A stretch of DNA of 64,000 nucleotides, from assembly GCA_021787845.1 (NCBI GenBank), contig JAJYLH010000008.1:1-64000 (forward strand). Reading direction: 5' to 3'. Below are positions 8,195 to 16,029 of this stretch, in pieces. Origin of the DNA: Myxococcales bacterium (GTDB lineage Bacteria; Myxococcota; Myxococcia; Myxococcales; JAJYLH01). A model generated the notes under the pieces. That model saw only the letters and a program-made list of their open reading frames with translations, made no database searches and was not told where the DNA came from. The translations under genes were made by a program, and so were the position numbers. Position 1 is the first letter of the stretch; every line of letters begins with the position of its first letter.

Positions 8195-9538
8195 CTACGC
8201 GGCCTCTGTCGCCATTCCCTCAGCGGTCCAGGCGGCCATGCCGCCCAGCAGGTTCTTGACGCGCGAGTACCCGAGCGCCTTGAGCAGCAGCATTGCGTAG
8301 AGCGACTTCTCGCCCACGCGGCACACGGTGACGAGGAGCCGGCCGCGCTCTCTCGGGAGCGCCGGCGCCGCGCCGTCGGCGAGCTCCTCGAGCGCGATGT
8401 TGACCGCTCCCGCGAGGTGCCCCTCGGCGAACTCCGAAGGCGGTCGCACGTCGATGATCAGCGGCTGCTCATCGGACAAGAGCTCTTCGAGCTCGCCTAC
8501 GTCGATGACGTCCGGCGAGCCGCGCGCCAGCCGCGCCGCCGCGCCGAGGAGCGCGCCCGCCTCGTCGGTTGCGGGAGCCGCCTTGGTCGCCCCGAACAGC
8601 TCGGGCAGGTGCCGGCGCACCGAGCTCGCGTACTTGAAAGCGTTGTCGGGGAAGATGACGACACAGACCGTTCCCGGCTCGTCGGGGACCCGCTCCAGGG
8701 CTCCCGCCAGCGCCAGGCCCGAGCTGGGGCCGGCGATGATGCTCTCCTCCTGGTTCAGGCGCCGGCACATCCGGAACGCCTTCTCGTCGCTGACCTCGAC
8801 GAGCCCGTCGTACTCGGCGGGCAGAAAGAACTCGGTCTGCTTGAGCTGACGCAGGCTGCGCACGCCCGGAATGTCGTGGCCGTCGCGCGGATGGACGCCC
8901 AGCACCTTCACCCGCGGGTCCTGCTCCTTGAGGTAGCGGCCGGTGCCGGTGATGGTGCCGCAGGTCCCGAGCGCGGCGACGAAGTGCGTCACCCGGCCGC
9001 CGGTCTGCTTCCAGATTTCCGGTCCGGTCGACCGGTAGTGCGCGTCGGGGTTGGCCGGGTTCTGGTACTGGTTGAGCTGATGGTAGCCCGGCTTCCCCGC
9101 GATGGCGGCGGCGAGGGCGATGGCCCCCTCGGGAGCGCCGGGCGCGGGGCACAGCTCGTCGGCAAGCTCGATCACCTCCGAGCCGAACAGGCGCAACACC
9201 GCGCGCTTCTCTTCGGGGATGGCCGCCGACAAGGTCGTGGTGAGCCGGTAGCCCCGGGCGTTGGCGATCATCGCCAGGGCCATGCCGGTGTTGCCCGAGG
9301 TGGGCTCGACGAGCGAGCGCTTCGAGGCGAGCAGGCCTTGGTCCTCGGCGTCGCGCACGAGGTTGGCCGCCACCCGGTCCTTGACCGCACCGAAGGGGTT
9401 GTACCATTCGAGCTTGCCGTAGAGCGCCGCGTGCCGATGGGGGACGACGCGGTGCAAGCGGACGAGGGGAGTCGGGTTGTCGACGCCCGAGAGCAGCTCG
9501 AGAATCGACTCGTAGACGCGCCGGTGGTGGTCGGCCAT
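8195..9538 (-). CDS. Cysteine synthase fused to a rhodanese domain
   Basis: PLP enzyme making cysteine from O-acetylserine (or phosphoserine) and sulfide, the end point of this operon. Residues 1 to about 320 are the fold-type II synthase: NPFGAVKDR with the PLP lysine K53, the substrate loop EPTSGNTGMALAMIA, the phosphate-binding GTCGTITGTG and the C-terminal GPSSGLALAGAL. From about residue 345 a rhodanese domain follows (LIIDVRPPSEFAEGHLAGAVNI) with the active loop CRVGEKS. This suggests the sulfur carrier may be an enzyme persulfide. ATG 9538 is preceded by GGAGGAG at seven bases. A longer frame to 9664 is rejected because it crosses the terminator hairpin and is Arg-rich. Length is 447 residues. 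It could equally be called CysK or CysM. Confidence 0.93.
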   Translation of the reverse strand: MADHHRRVYESILELLSGVDNPTPLVRLHRVVPHRHAALYGKLEWYNPFGAVKDRVAANLVRDAEDQGLLASKRSLVEPTSGNTGMALAMIANARGYRLTTTLSAAIPEEKRAVLRLFGSEVIELADELCPAPGAPEGAIALAAAIAGKPGYHQLNQYQNPANPDAHYRSTGPEIWKQTGGRVTHFVAALGTCGTITGTGRYLKEQDPRVKVLGVHPRDGHDIPGVRSLRQLKQTEFFLPAEYDGLVEVSDEKAFRMCRRLNQEESIIAGPSSGLALAGALERVPDEPGTVCVVIFPDNAFKYASSVRRHLPELFGATKAAPATDEAGALLGAAARLARGSPDVIDVGELEELLSDEQPLIIDVRPPSEFAEGHLAGAVNIALEELADGAAPALPRERGRLLVTVCRVGEKSLYAMLLLKALGYSRVKNLLGGMAAWTAEGMATEAA

Positions 9539-9540
9539 GG

Positions 9541-9624
9541 TCAGCTCCTCCCGCCGCCGCCCAGGCGCCGGCCAGGCCCGCCGAAGCTCTCTTCCACCCG
9601 CCTTGCCGCCGGTCCGTTCGCCAT
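9541..9624 (-). CDS. 27-residue ORF between attenuator and cysteine synthase
   Basis: ATG 9624 has a strong GGAGG site four bases upstream. The frame of 27 codons (MANGPAARRVEESFGGP..., Gly/Arg-rich end LGGGGRS) stops two bases before the cysteine synthase ATG, and its last codons contain the next gene's ribosome site. No homology is apparent. It may be a coupling ORF that brings ribosomes past the terminator, or it may be translated by chance. Confidence 0.45.
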   Translation of the reverse strand: MANGPAARRVEESFGGPGRRLGGGGRS

Positions 9625-9643
9625 GGGGCCTCCTTCGCGGCCG

Positions 9644-9684
9644 AAAACGAAAAAAGCCCGCCACCTGGGTCGCAGGTGGCGGGC
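9644..9684 (-). terminator. Rho-independent terminator/attenuator before the sulfur operon
   Basis: Perfect 12-base-pair stem: GCCCGCCACCTG pairs with CAGGTGGCGGGC (9673-9684 with 9656-9667) across a five-base loop. On the minus strand it is followed by TTTTTTCGTTTT. It lies between the Cys-rich leader ORF and the first operon enzyme, so it can only act as an attenuator for the operon. Its 5' arm can instead pair with 9744-9751 inside the leader ORF. Confidence 0.92.
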
Positions 9685-9717
9685 CAGCAAGTGCCCTCGA
9701 GGATTCTCCGCGTCAGC

Positions 9718-9822
9718 TCATGCGGAGCTCTCGGGCGCTCGGTCCGCCACCGAGGGACACGCGCAGGCACAGCAGCAGGCCGCGGAGTCGATCGTCAGGC
9801 GGGTCGAGGCGAGAGCGTACAT
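9718..9822 (-). CDS. Cysteine-rich leader peptide of the sulfur operon
   Basis: A 34-residue ORF begins at ATG 9822 behind a GGAG site and contains the cluster AACCCACACPSV: five cysteine codons within seven positions (9757-9777). It ends 33 bases before the terminator hairpin. Directly after the last Cys codon, the mRNA reads GGTGGCGG (9751 to 9744), the exact complement of CCGCCACC in the terminator's 5' arm. A ribosome stalled at the Cys codons would leave this free to form an antiterminator. A freely moving one would cover it and let the terminator form. This is the layout of amino-acid attenuators such as trp and his, here for cysteine. The peptide itself probably has no other role. Confidence 0.85.
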   Translation of the reverse strand: MYALASTRLTIDSAACCCACACPSVADRAPESSA

Positions 9823-9832
9823 CCTGTCTCCG

Positions 9833-9861
9833 TGTCTAACACGGCCCCGCACGCTTGTCAA
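9833..9861 (-). promoter_or_regulatory. Candidate sigma-70-type promoter of the sulfur operon
   Basis: Minus strand: TTGACA (9856-9861), a 17-base spacer and TAGACA (9833-9838). The spacing and -35 are ideal. The predicted start would lie within a few bases of the leader ATG at 9822, giving a very short 5' end and leaving the GGAG site unused. Either the leader is nearly leaderless or the true promoter is farther upstream. Confidence 0.5.
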
Positions 9862-10342
9862 GCGGCGGCGCGAACGAGCGAGAGCGGCCGGCCGAGCCGA
9901 CCCCCTGGCGCGACTAGCTAGGAGCCCGTCAGCGAAGAGAAGGTGGACGTGACGCCCAAGAGGTCGCCTGCGAACGCAGGCTGTGCTGGCCTCGCGGCCG
10001 AGCTCGCCGGCCTGGGTGAACGGCATCGTTCTTGAGGCGCAGAGCATACAGATCGCGTCCGGAAGCCTCAAATTTGGCGCTCGGATCCTTCGAGGACGCC
10101 CGCGCCACAGGAGAAGAGGCTCTGGCGCAGAGCCGGAGAAGAACCCAGGGGAGAAGAACCCGCGCTGGGCCTGAACGAAGGCGACACGCCCGTTGGGCGC
10201 CGAGAACATCCCTCCACAGGCCGTTGACCCGCGAAGCTCTCGGTGGTCAACTGCGTCGGCTGGGCGAGCGTTCGCGGCTTCCCGGTCTCATCCACGGGTC
10301 GTGTCGGAGTGATGTCGGTTCGTCGCAGAGGAACGCAAGAAC
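9862..10342. other. Gene-free intergenic region
   Basis: About 480 bases between the divergent sulfur operon and the methyltransferase gene. I see no convincing ORF, tRNA or terminator. Short GAGAAGAACCC direct repeats occur around 10128-10160. Binding sites for a regulator could lie here but none can be named. Confidence 0.5.
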
Positions 10343-11023
10343 ATGTCACCCGAAGAGGCATCTTGGTTCGGCGACGTGCTCCGGTCGATGCCGGCCGCAA
10401 GCATCTCCCCGATGCTCAACGTGGGAAGCTCGACGCTCGACTACCGAACGAGAGTGTGCCCGCACATCGGACGAGATCTGTTTGGGCCGCTGAACGAGCG
10501 CGGAGTGCGGATCGTTCATGCCGACATGAAGCCGAGCGACGGAGTCGATATCGTCGGGGACATCCTCGACCGAGCGGTGCGCGCGAAGGTCGCCTCGCTC
10601 GGTGTGCGGTCGATTCTGTGCAACAACCTGCTCGAGCACGTCGCGGACATTCCAGCGATCTGCGAGGCGCTGGCGGACATGTGCCCGCCGGGAGGCATCG
10701 TCTGCCTGTCGGTTCCGCATGCCTACCCATTTCATCCCGATCCGATCGACAACGGCTTTCGTCCCTCGCCGGCGCAGCTCGAGGAGATCTTCAAGCCGCT
10801 GGGCCTTCGTCTGCTGAGTCAGGCCGTTCTTGGCTTTGGCTCCTACGGAAGGTCGTTGTCGACCAACCCGAAGCTCCTCCTGAGAGACGTGTACCTGTTG
10901 CTGCTGGCGCCCTTCAACGCGAAGAAGCGGAGAGTGCTCGTCGGAAACTACCGATTCTTGCGCCGGGAGTACCAGGTGACCTGCGCCGTCCTGAAGAAGG
11001 ACCAGACTTCGGAAGGTCACTGA
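10343..11023 (+). CDS. Class I SAM-dependent methyltransferase-like protein
   Basis: A 226-residue protein with the outline of a Rossmann methyltransferase: LNVGSSTLDY (motif I region), VRIVHADMKPSDGVDIVGDILD (acidic loop), ILCNNLLEHVADIP (motif IV, the NNLLEH pattern) and CPPGGIVCLSVPHAYPFHPDP (post-motif strand). This pattern is common in methyltransferases acting on sugars or small molecules in surface polysaccharide pathways, but the substrate is unknown. Motif I lacks the usual GxGxG. AGAGGAA lies eight bases before the ATG. It is an isolated gene. Confidence 0.75.
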   Translation: MSPEEASWFGDVLRSMPAASISPMLNVGSSTLDYRTRVCPHIGRDLFGPLNERGVRIVHADMKPSDGVDIVGDILDRAVRAKVASLGVRSILCNNLLEHVADIPAICEALADMCPPGGIVCLSVPHAYPFHPDPIDNGFRPSPAQLEEIFKPLGLRLLSQAVLGFGSYGRSLSTNPKLLLRDVYLLLLAPFNAKKRRVLVGNYRFLRREYQVTCAVLKKDQTSEGH

Positions 11024-11229
11024 TGCTCGAGCAGAGCGGGCACGCGCGAAATCTCCGCCCGAAGCGGCACATCCCGTTCCCACCGCCGCGGAGGGCCGGC
11101 GCGCTCCGTCGTCGATGAGCGGCACCACTTGCGTGGACGGTGCGGAAAGTGTTCGACTCGCGTCGGCCGCACCTTCCGATCCGTTCGCGGCCGCCGGGCG
11201 CACCATTGCGCGCCTCGCAGGAGCGATCG

Positions 11230-14200
11230 ATGGACGACGCGCTGTACCTCTTCCTGGTCGTGGCCTTGCTCGCGGTCGGCGCCGGGCTCTTGGTGATACC
11301 CATCGTGGCGCTGGTGCGGTCGGGCAGGGCGCTGGCGGAAGCCCGCAAGCTCGCCGGGCGCGACGGAGCCATCGACCGTCTGCGCTCCGAGGTCGACAAG
11401 CTGAGCGTCCAGGTGGCGCGGCTCGAGGCGGAGCTCGCTCGGGGTCCGCAAGGGGGAGGTGCGCCGCATGCGCTCGATGCTGAGCCCGCGTCGCAGGTGG
11501 CAGCGACCACGGCTGCGCCGGCCGAATCTGCGCCCGCGCCCGCAAGCCCAGAAGCGATCGAGGCGCATCCTCCCGTCCCGCAGGCCGCATCCACCGCGCC
11601 CCCGGCGGCCGCGCCATCGCCGCCGGCCACGACCTCGAGCGCTGGCGGCGAGTCGTCTGCGCCAGCGGCGGGCTCGACGCTCGAGGAACGTATCGCCCTG
11701 GTCTGGTTCACGCGTGTGGGTGCGGCGGCGGTGCTGCTCGGCGCGGCGTACTTCTTCAAGTACGCGGTCGACAACCACTGGATCGGCCCGCTCGGGCGCG
11801 TGGCCTTGGGCGCGCTGGTCGGCGCCGCGACCCTCGGGGTCGCCGAGGTCCTGCGCCCGCGGACGAAGCCCGTTTACGTCAACATGGTGGTCGGCGTCGC
11901 GCTGGCGGTGCTTTTCCTCTCCGCCTGGGCGAGCCACGTCCTCTACCACCTCGTCGGGCCGACCGAAGCCTTCGCCGCGTTCGTCGTCATCATCGTCCTC
12001 GGCGGCGCGCTCTCCATCCGGCACAAGGGCGAGCCGATCCTGGTGCTCTCGCTCATCGGCGGCTACCTCGCGCCCGTCCTCTTGTCGACGCACCAGGACC
12101 GGGCCGCGGCGCTCTTCGCCTACCTCCTGGTGCTGACGGTGCTCGCCTTCGTGGTCGCCCTCCGGATGGGCTTCGCGCTTGCCGCCGCGGTGGCGGTGGC
12201 GGGACCGGTGCTGCTCGGCGCGGGCTGGTGGATGAAGTTCTTCGACGTGACGCCCGCGCGGCCGCCGGCCGACAACTTCCCGGGGACCGCCGCTGGCGCG
12301 TACTTCTCGATGGCCGCGCGAGCGGTGCCGCTGGGGGCGTTGGCGGCGTTCGTCACCGAGTGGATCGTGGTCGCGCACCTGGCGCGCGCGCGCGCGCTGG
12401 CCAAAGTGGAGCCGCTGATGCTCGACATGGCGGCGCTGCTCTTCGGCCATGTCGGCGCCGCGGCGCTGTTGTTCGACCGGCCGGTGGTGCTGGGCGGCGC
12501 GCTCGTCGGCTTGGGCGGGCTGGGCATCTGGCGGCTCGGCCTCGCCGGCCGGCGCGACCTCCTGTGGGGGCCGATGGTCGCGGCCATCGCGGTGCTGTTC
12601 CTCGCGATCAACCGATCGGCCAACCGCGAACCGTGGCTGATGCTGGCGCTGCTCGCGGTCTGGTCGAGCGTCTACCTCGTCGCCTTCCTGCGGCCGCAGC
12701 TCGCGAAACTGTCCGGCACCAGCGATGGGGCGGGACCTTCCCCGCTCGCGCTGTCGGTGGCGGGCGGCGTCGGCCTCGCGTTCCTGGTCTTCGCGTGGAT
12801 GCTCCTCGGCGACGTGCACGCGCGCGCGTTCGTGCTGGTAGCGGCGGCGCTCTCGCTCGGCTACGCGTCGCTCGCGGCGGCCGTCCGGCTCCCGGCGGCG
12901 GCGCTCGGGGCAGCGGCGGCGTCGCTCGCGGGTGTGCTGGTCGTGACCCCGTGGTCGGCGACGCCGGTCGACCACCGCTTCATCGCGGTCACCGCCGCGT
13001 GGGCGGCGGTCTACATCGGCGTCGGCGGATGGGAGCTCGTCTGGCGAAAGGTAGAGGCGACGCCGGTGCGGCTCTTGACGGTGTCGCTCGCGGGGCTCGC
13101 GTTCCTGCTGGTCGCGTTGCCGCAGACCGAGGCGGCCGAGTGGGCGTTGCGGGCGACGCTCTTCGCGGCCGTCGGTGCCATCGATCTCGCGCTCGGCGCG
13201 GCGCTCGTGAAGTCGAACCGGCGGCGCGGCGCGACGGTGCTCCTCGGGCAGGCGCTCGGGCTCATCGCGGCAGCGGTGGCGTTCCTCCTATCCGGCGCGG
13301 CGATCACCGTGGTCTGGGCGGTGATGGTCGCGGTCGTCGCGTGGATCGCGTCGGATGGCGAGGACGAGTGGTGGCTCGCCGGCGCGCTGATGCTCAGCGT
13401 CGTCGTGCTGGTGCGTCTCGTCGATTGGGATCTGCCCGGGCCGGCGCGGGCGCAGGATCTGTTCTTTGCGACGATGGGCAAGCATGGCGCGCTCCGGCCA
13501 CTCGCGTTCGTGAGCCCACGCAGCCTCGCTTTGGTGGGTAGCGCGGCCGGTCTCTTGGCAGCCGCGCGCGGCGCCGGTCGAAGTGCCAAGCGACTGTTCC
13601 AAGGAGGCGCGGCGACCTTGGCCGCGGTCGGGCACGCGCTGCTCCTGCTCTACGTGACGCTGGAGGTCCACGGCCTCGCGCTGAAGACACCGGTGCCGCC
13701 CGCGGGCTTGCACGCCGACGAGTTCCGCCTCTTCGCCGCGCGATTCGGCAACGCCGTCGCCTCGCAGCAGGGCAAGCTCACGATGCTGACGACGCTCGTC
13801 TTCGCGCTCTACGCGGCGGTGCTCGTCGCCATCGGCTTTGGCGCACGGTCGCGGGTACACCGCTACCTGGGCCTCGGCCTGTTTGCGATCACTTTGGGCA
13901 AGCTCGTGATCTGGGACATCTGGAAGCTCCCGCGCATCGATCAGATGGCGATTCTTCTCGGTCTCGGCGTGGCGCTGCTCGGGTCGTCGTATCTCTATGC
14001 GCGCCTCGGCAAGCGGCTGACGAAGCTGTTGCGCGACGGCTCCATCGGGCCGGCGCTGATGGTACTGATCATCGCGAGTGGCGTGGCCGTTGGACCGCGG
14101 GCCCGGGCCCTCGACCTTTCGCCGTTTGCCCATCGCCGCGCCATCCGCGGCATCGACCATTCGGGCTGGTGGCGGCTCCCGGTGGATGCGAGGACGTACC

Positions 14201-15333
14201 AAGACAGCGCCGCGACGGAGCCGCTCGCGGACGTGCGCCTCGTCGGGCCCGATGGCAAAGAGGTGCCTTACCTCGTGCGCCCGGTGCCCGGACCGCCGCC
14301 GGCGACGACGCTCGTAGGAACGATGGTCGACTCCGTGGTGCTCAAAGATGGCAGCGCCCGCGCCATCGTCGACCTCGGCCGGCAGGGGCTCACGCATTCG
14401 CAGGTCGACCTCACGCTCGCGGGCCACGATTTCCTGCGCCGCACCCGCATCGAGATCTCCAACGACGAGCGGCACTGGGCGGTGAGCACAGAAGGCGAGG
14501 CCGTCTACGCCATCGACCTGCCGGACGGCGCGAGCGCGCACGAGACCAGCTTGGAGTATCCCGTCTCCGACGCGCGCTACCTGCGGATCACGCTCCTGCC
14601 GCCCCAGCAGCCCGGGTTCATGGGATCGGTTCGCATCCTCGACGCGACGCTGTCCTTTGTCCTGCCCGGAGCGCAACCACAACCCGGGCGCCTACCGATC
14701 AAGCTCACGCCGCAACCGCGTCCTCCCGGCGCGACCCAGACCGTCTTCGTCGCCGACCTCGGGGCTCGGGGCGTGCCCGTCAGCGATCTCGTCCTCGATG
14801 TCGCAACGCCAGCGTTCGCCAGACGGGTGAGCCTCGCCGCTTCCGACGCGCCGGGGTACTGGATCGGCGTCGGCGGCGGGCTCATCTATCGCGGGCTCGG
14901 GATCGCGGTCGAGGCGGAGAGGAACCTTACCGTCGACGCCGGGGGCACGCGCAAGCGCTACCTGCGACTGACCATCGACGACGGCGACGACGCTCCGCTC
15001 CAGGTGCGAGGAGCGACGGCCGAGTTCCCGCCCGAGGAGCTTGTCTTCAGTGCGAGCGCGCCGGGTCCGTACCATCTCTTTCTCGATGCCGCCGCGATGA
15101 CGGCCCCGCGCTACGACCTCGCCGATGTGCTCGCGCGCTCGCCCGACATCAAACCCGCGACGGCCACGCTCGGCCCCGTCGAGCTGAACCCGCGTTACGG
15201 TCGGACCGCGGCCATCGCACCGCGCCCCGCCGCGCTGACCGACCGCCACCCCGTCGTCATCGGCGCCGCGCTGGTGATCGTCCTGCTCGGACTCGGATTG
15301 TACGCCTGGAGGTTGCTCCGAGCCGCGAAGTAG
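11230..15333 (+). CDS. Fused DUF2339-DUF3999 polytopic membrane protein
   Basis: The first roughly 940 residues are a DUF2339 membrane protein: one N-terminal helix (LYLFLVVALLAVGAGLLVIP), a coiled-coil and Pro/Ala linker, then more than 20 hydrophobic helices starting at LEERIALVWFTRVGAAAVLL. Then comes a signal-peptide-like helix (ALMVLIIASGVAVGPRARAL, about residue 950) and a periplasmic beta-rich DUF3999 region (YQDSAATEPLADVRLVGPDG, PYLVRPVPG). The protein ends with a last helix (VVIGAALVIVLLGLGLYAW). In many bacteria the two domains are adjacent genes, and here they form one 1,367-residue chain. Function is unknown, presumably cell-envelope related. The start at ATG 11230 is chosen for the AGGAG site seven bases upstream. 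An earlier ATG at 11140 would add an Arg/Pro-rich stretch. Confidence 0.85.
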   Translation: MDDALYLFLVVALLAVGAGLLVIPIVALVRSGRALAEARKLAGRDGAIDRLRSEVDKLSVQVARLEAELARGPQGGGAPHALDAEPASQVAATTAAPAESAPAPASPEAIEAHPPVPQAASTAPPAAAPSPPATTSSAGGESSAPAAGSTLEERIALVWFTRVGAAAVLLGAAYFFKYAVDNHWIGPLGRVALGALVGAATLGVAEVLRPRTKPVYVNMVVGVALAVLFLSAWASHVLYHLVGPTEAFAAFVVIIVLGGALSIRHKGEPILVLSLIGGYLAPVLLSTHQDRAAALFAYLLVLTVLAFVVALRMGFALAAAVAVAGPVLLGAGWWMKFFDVTPARPPADNFPGTAAGAYFSMAARAVPLGALAAFVTEWIVVAHLARARALAKVEPLMLDMAALLFGHVGAAALLFDRPVVLGGALVGLGGLGIWRLGLAGRRDLLWGPMVAAIAVLFLAINRSANREPWLMLALLAVWSSVYLVAFLRPQLAKLSGTSDGAGPSPLALSVAGGVGLAFLVFAWMLLGDVHARAFVLVAAALSLGYASLAAAVRLPAAALGAAAASLAGVLVVTPWSATPVDHRFIAVTAAWAAVYIGVGGWELVWRKVEATPVRLLTVSLAGLAFLLVALPQTEAAEWALRATLFAAVGAIDLALGAALVKSNRRRGATVLLGQALGLIAAAVAFLLSGAAITVVWAVMVAVVAWIASDGEDEWWLAGALMLSVVVLVRLVDWDLPGPARAQDLFFATMGKHGALRPLAFVSPRSLALVGSAAGLLAAARGAGRSAKRLFQGGAATLAAVGHALLLLYVTLEVHGLALKTPVPPAGLHADEFRLFAARFGNAVASQQGKLTMLTTLVFALYAAVLVAIGFGARSRVHRYLGLGLFAITLGKLVIWDIWKLPRIDQMAILLGLGVALLGSSYLYARLGKRLTKLLRDGSIGPALMVLIIASGVAVGPRARALDLSPFAHRRAIRGIDHSGWWRLPVDARTYQDSAATEPLADVRLVGPDGKEVPYLVRPVPGPPPATTLVGTMVDSVVLKDGSARAIVDLGRQGLTHSQVDLTLAGHDFLRRTRIEISNDERHWAVSTEGEAVYAIDLPDGASAHETSLEYPVSDARYLRITLLPPQQPGFMGSVRILDATLSFVLPGAQPQPGRLPIKLTPQPRPPGATQTVFVADLGARGVPVSDLVLDVATPAFARRVSLAASDAPGYWIGVGGGLIYRGLGIAVEAERNLTVDAGGTRKRYLRLTIDDGDDAPLQVRGATAEFPPEELVFSASAPGPYHLFLDAAAMTAPRYDLADVLARSPDIKPATATLGPVELNPRYGRTAAIAPRPAALTDRHPVVIGAALVIVLLGLGLYAWRLLRAAK

Positions 15334-15358
15334 GAAGCGTCTTACGCGCCGCTGCGGC

Positions 15359-15963
15359 CTACCTCGGAATGACGTTACGCGGCGCGGTGCCGGGCGCGGG
15401 GTTCTCGCCTGGCGTCGGCGCGCTCGGGTTGGGCGCGTTCGCGTTGAGGCGCGGGACGTTCCTCCGGGCGTCGAGGGGACGAGCGGCGCCTCGGGCCGCG
15501 GAGCGCCGGCGAGGACGATGTCGGTCGCCGTGCCATCCGCGGTCCAGGTCGCCGAGACCTCGTCGCCCGGCACGAGGGCCGTCAGGCCGGGGGCGCTCCT
15601 GCCTTCCACGACGACCCGCATGCCCTCGCCGACGTGAAGGTGGTGGAGTCCGGCGCTGTCCTCGACCGTGAGCGTGCCCTGCCGCGCGTCGACCGAGAGG
15701 ACCTTCGCGGTGCGGCTCGTGGGCGCGCGTGGCGGCGGATCAGACCGATCGGTCGGATCGGTCCGATCGGTCCGATCGGGAGCGCGCGCTGGCGCGAACG
15801 ACGCGGTGCAGGTCGCCGACGGCTTGGCGAGGGCGGCGTCGGCGTGCGCCTCGCGCGAGCAGGCGATGGCGCTCGGCGCCGATGCTGGCGACCGGGCGGT
15901 GGAGCATCGGGCGGACGCGACGCCGGCAAGCGCCGCGAGCGCGATCGCGAATTTTCGAACCAT
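15359..15963 (-). CDS. Secreted small beta-domain protein with apparent frameshift
   Basis: Starts MVRKFAIALAALAGVASA (signal peptide), followed by a linker containing a GATC repeat (PDRTDRTDPTDRSDP), then a beta-rich domain (TAKVLSVDARQGTLTVED, LHHLHVGEGMRVVVEG, VPGDEVSATW) resembling OB-like or DUF5666-type metal/ligand domains. The original frame runs far into antisense of the neighbour with Arg/Thr-rich codons. One extra base in the four-G run 15475-15478 restores a natural ending, LNANAPNPSAPTPGENPAPG...NVIPR, with a TAG stop at 15359-15361. This is therefore either a sequencing error or a recent frameshift. Corrected length is about 201 residues. It is convergent with the membrane protein gene. 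Confidence 0.6.
15738..15780. repeat. GATC palindromic repeat in a secreted-protein gene
   Basis: Four GATC units with GGTCGGATCGGTCC steps, in frame, placed just after the signal peptide and giving a (T/S)DRTDRTDP linker. Confidence 0.85.
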
Positions 15964-16029
15964 CGGACGCGCTCCTCATCTAAGCTTGAGCGTCGCGAGC
16001 GGTCCCCGCTACGTAGGAGGCGAAAGCTC

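Noticed and set aside
9539-9664. N-terminal extension of the cysteine synthase to 9664
   Set aside because: It would start inside the terminator hairpin, is Arg-rich, and ATG 9538 has an ideal ribosome site and family-typical start.
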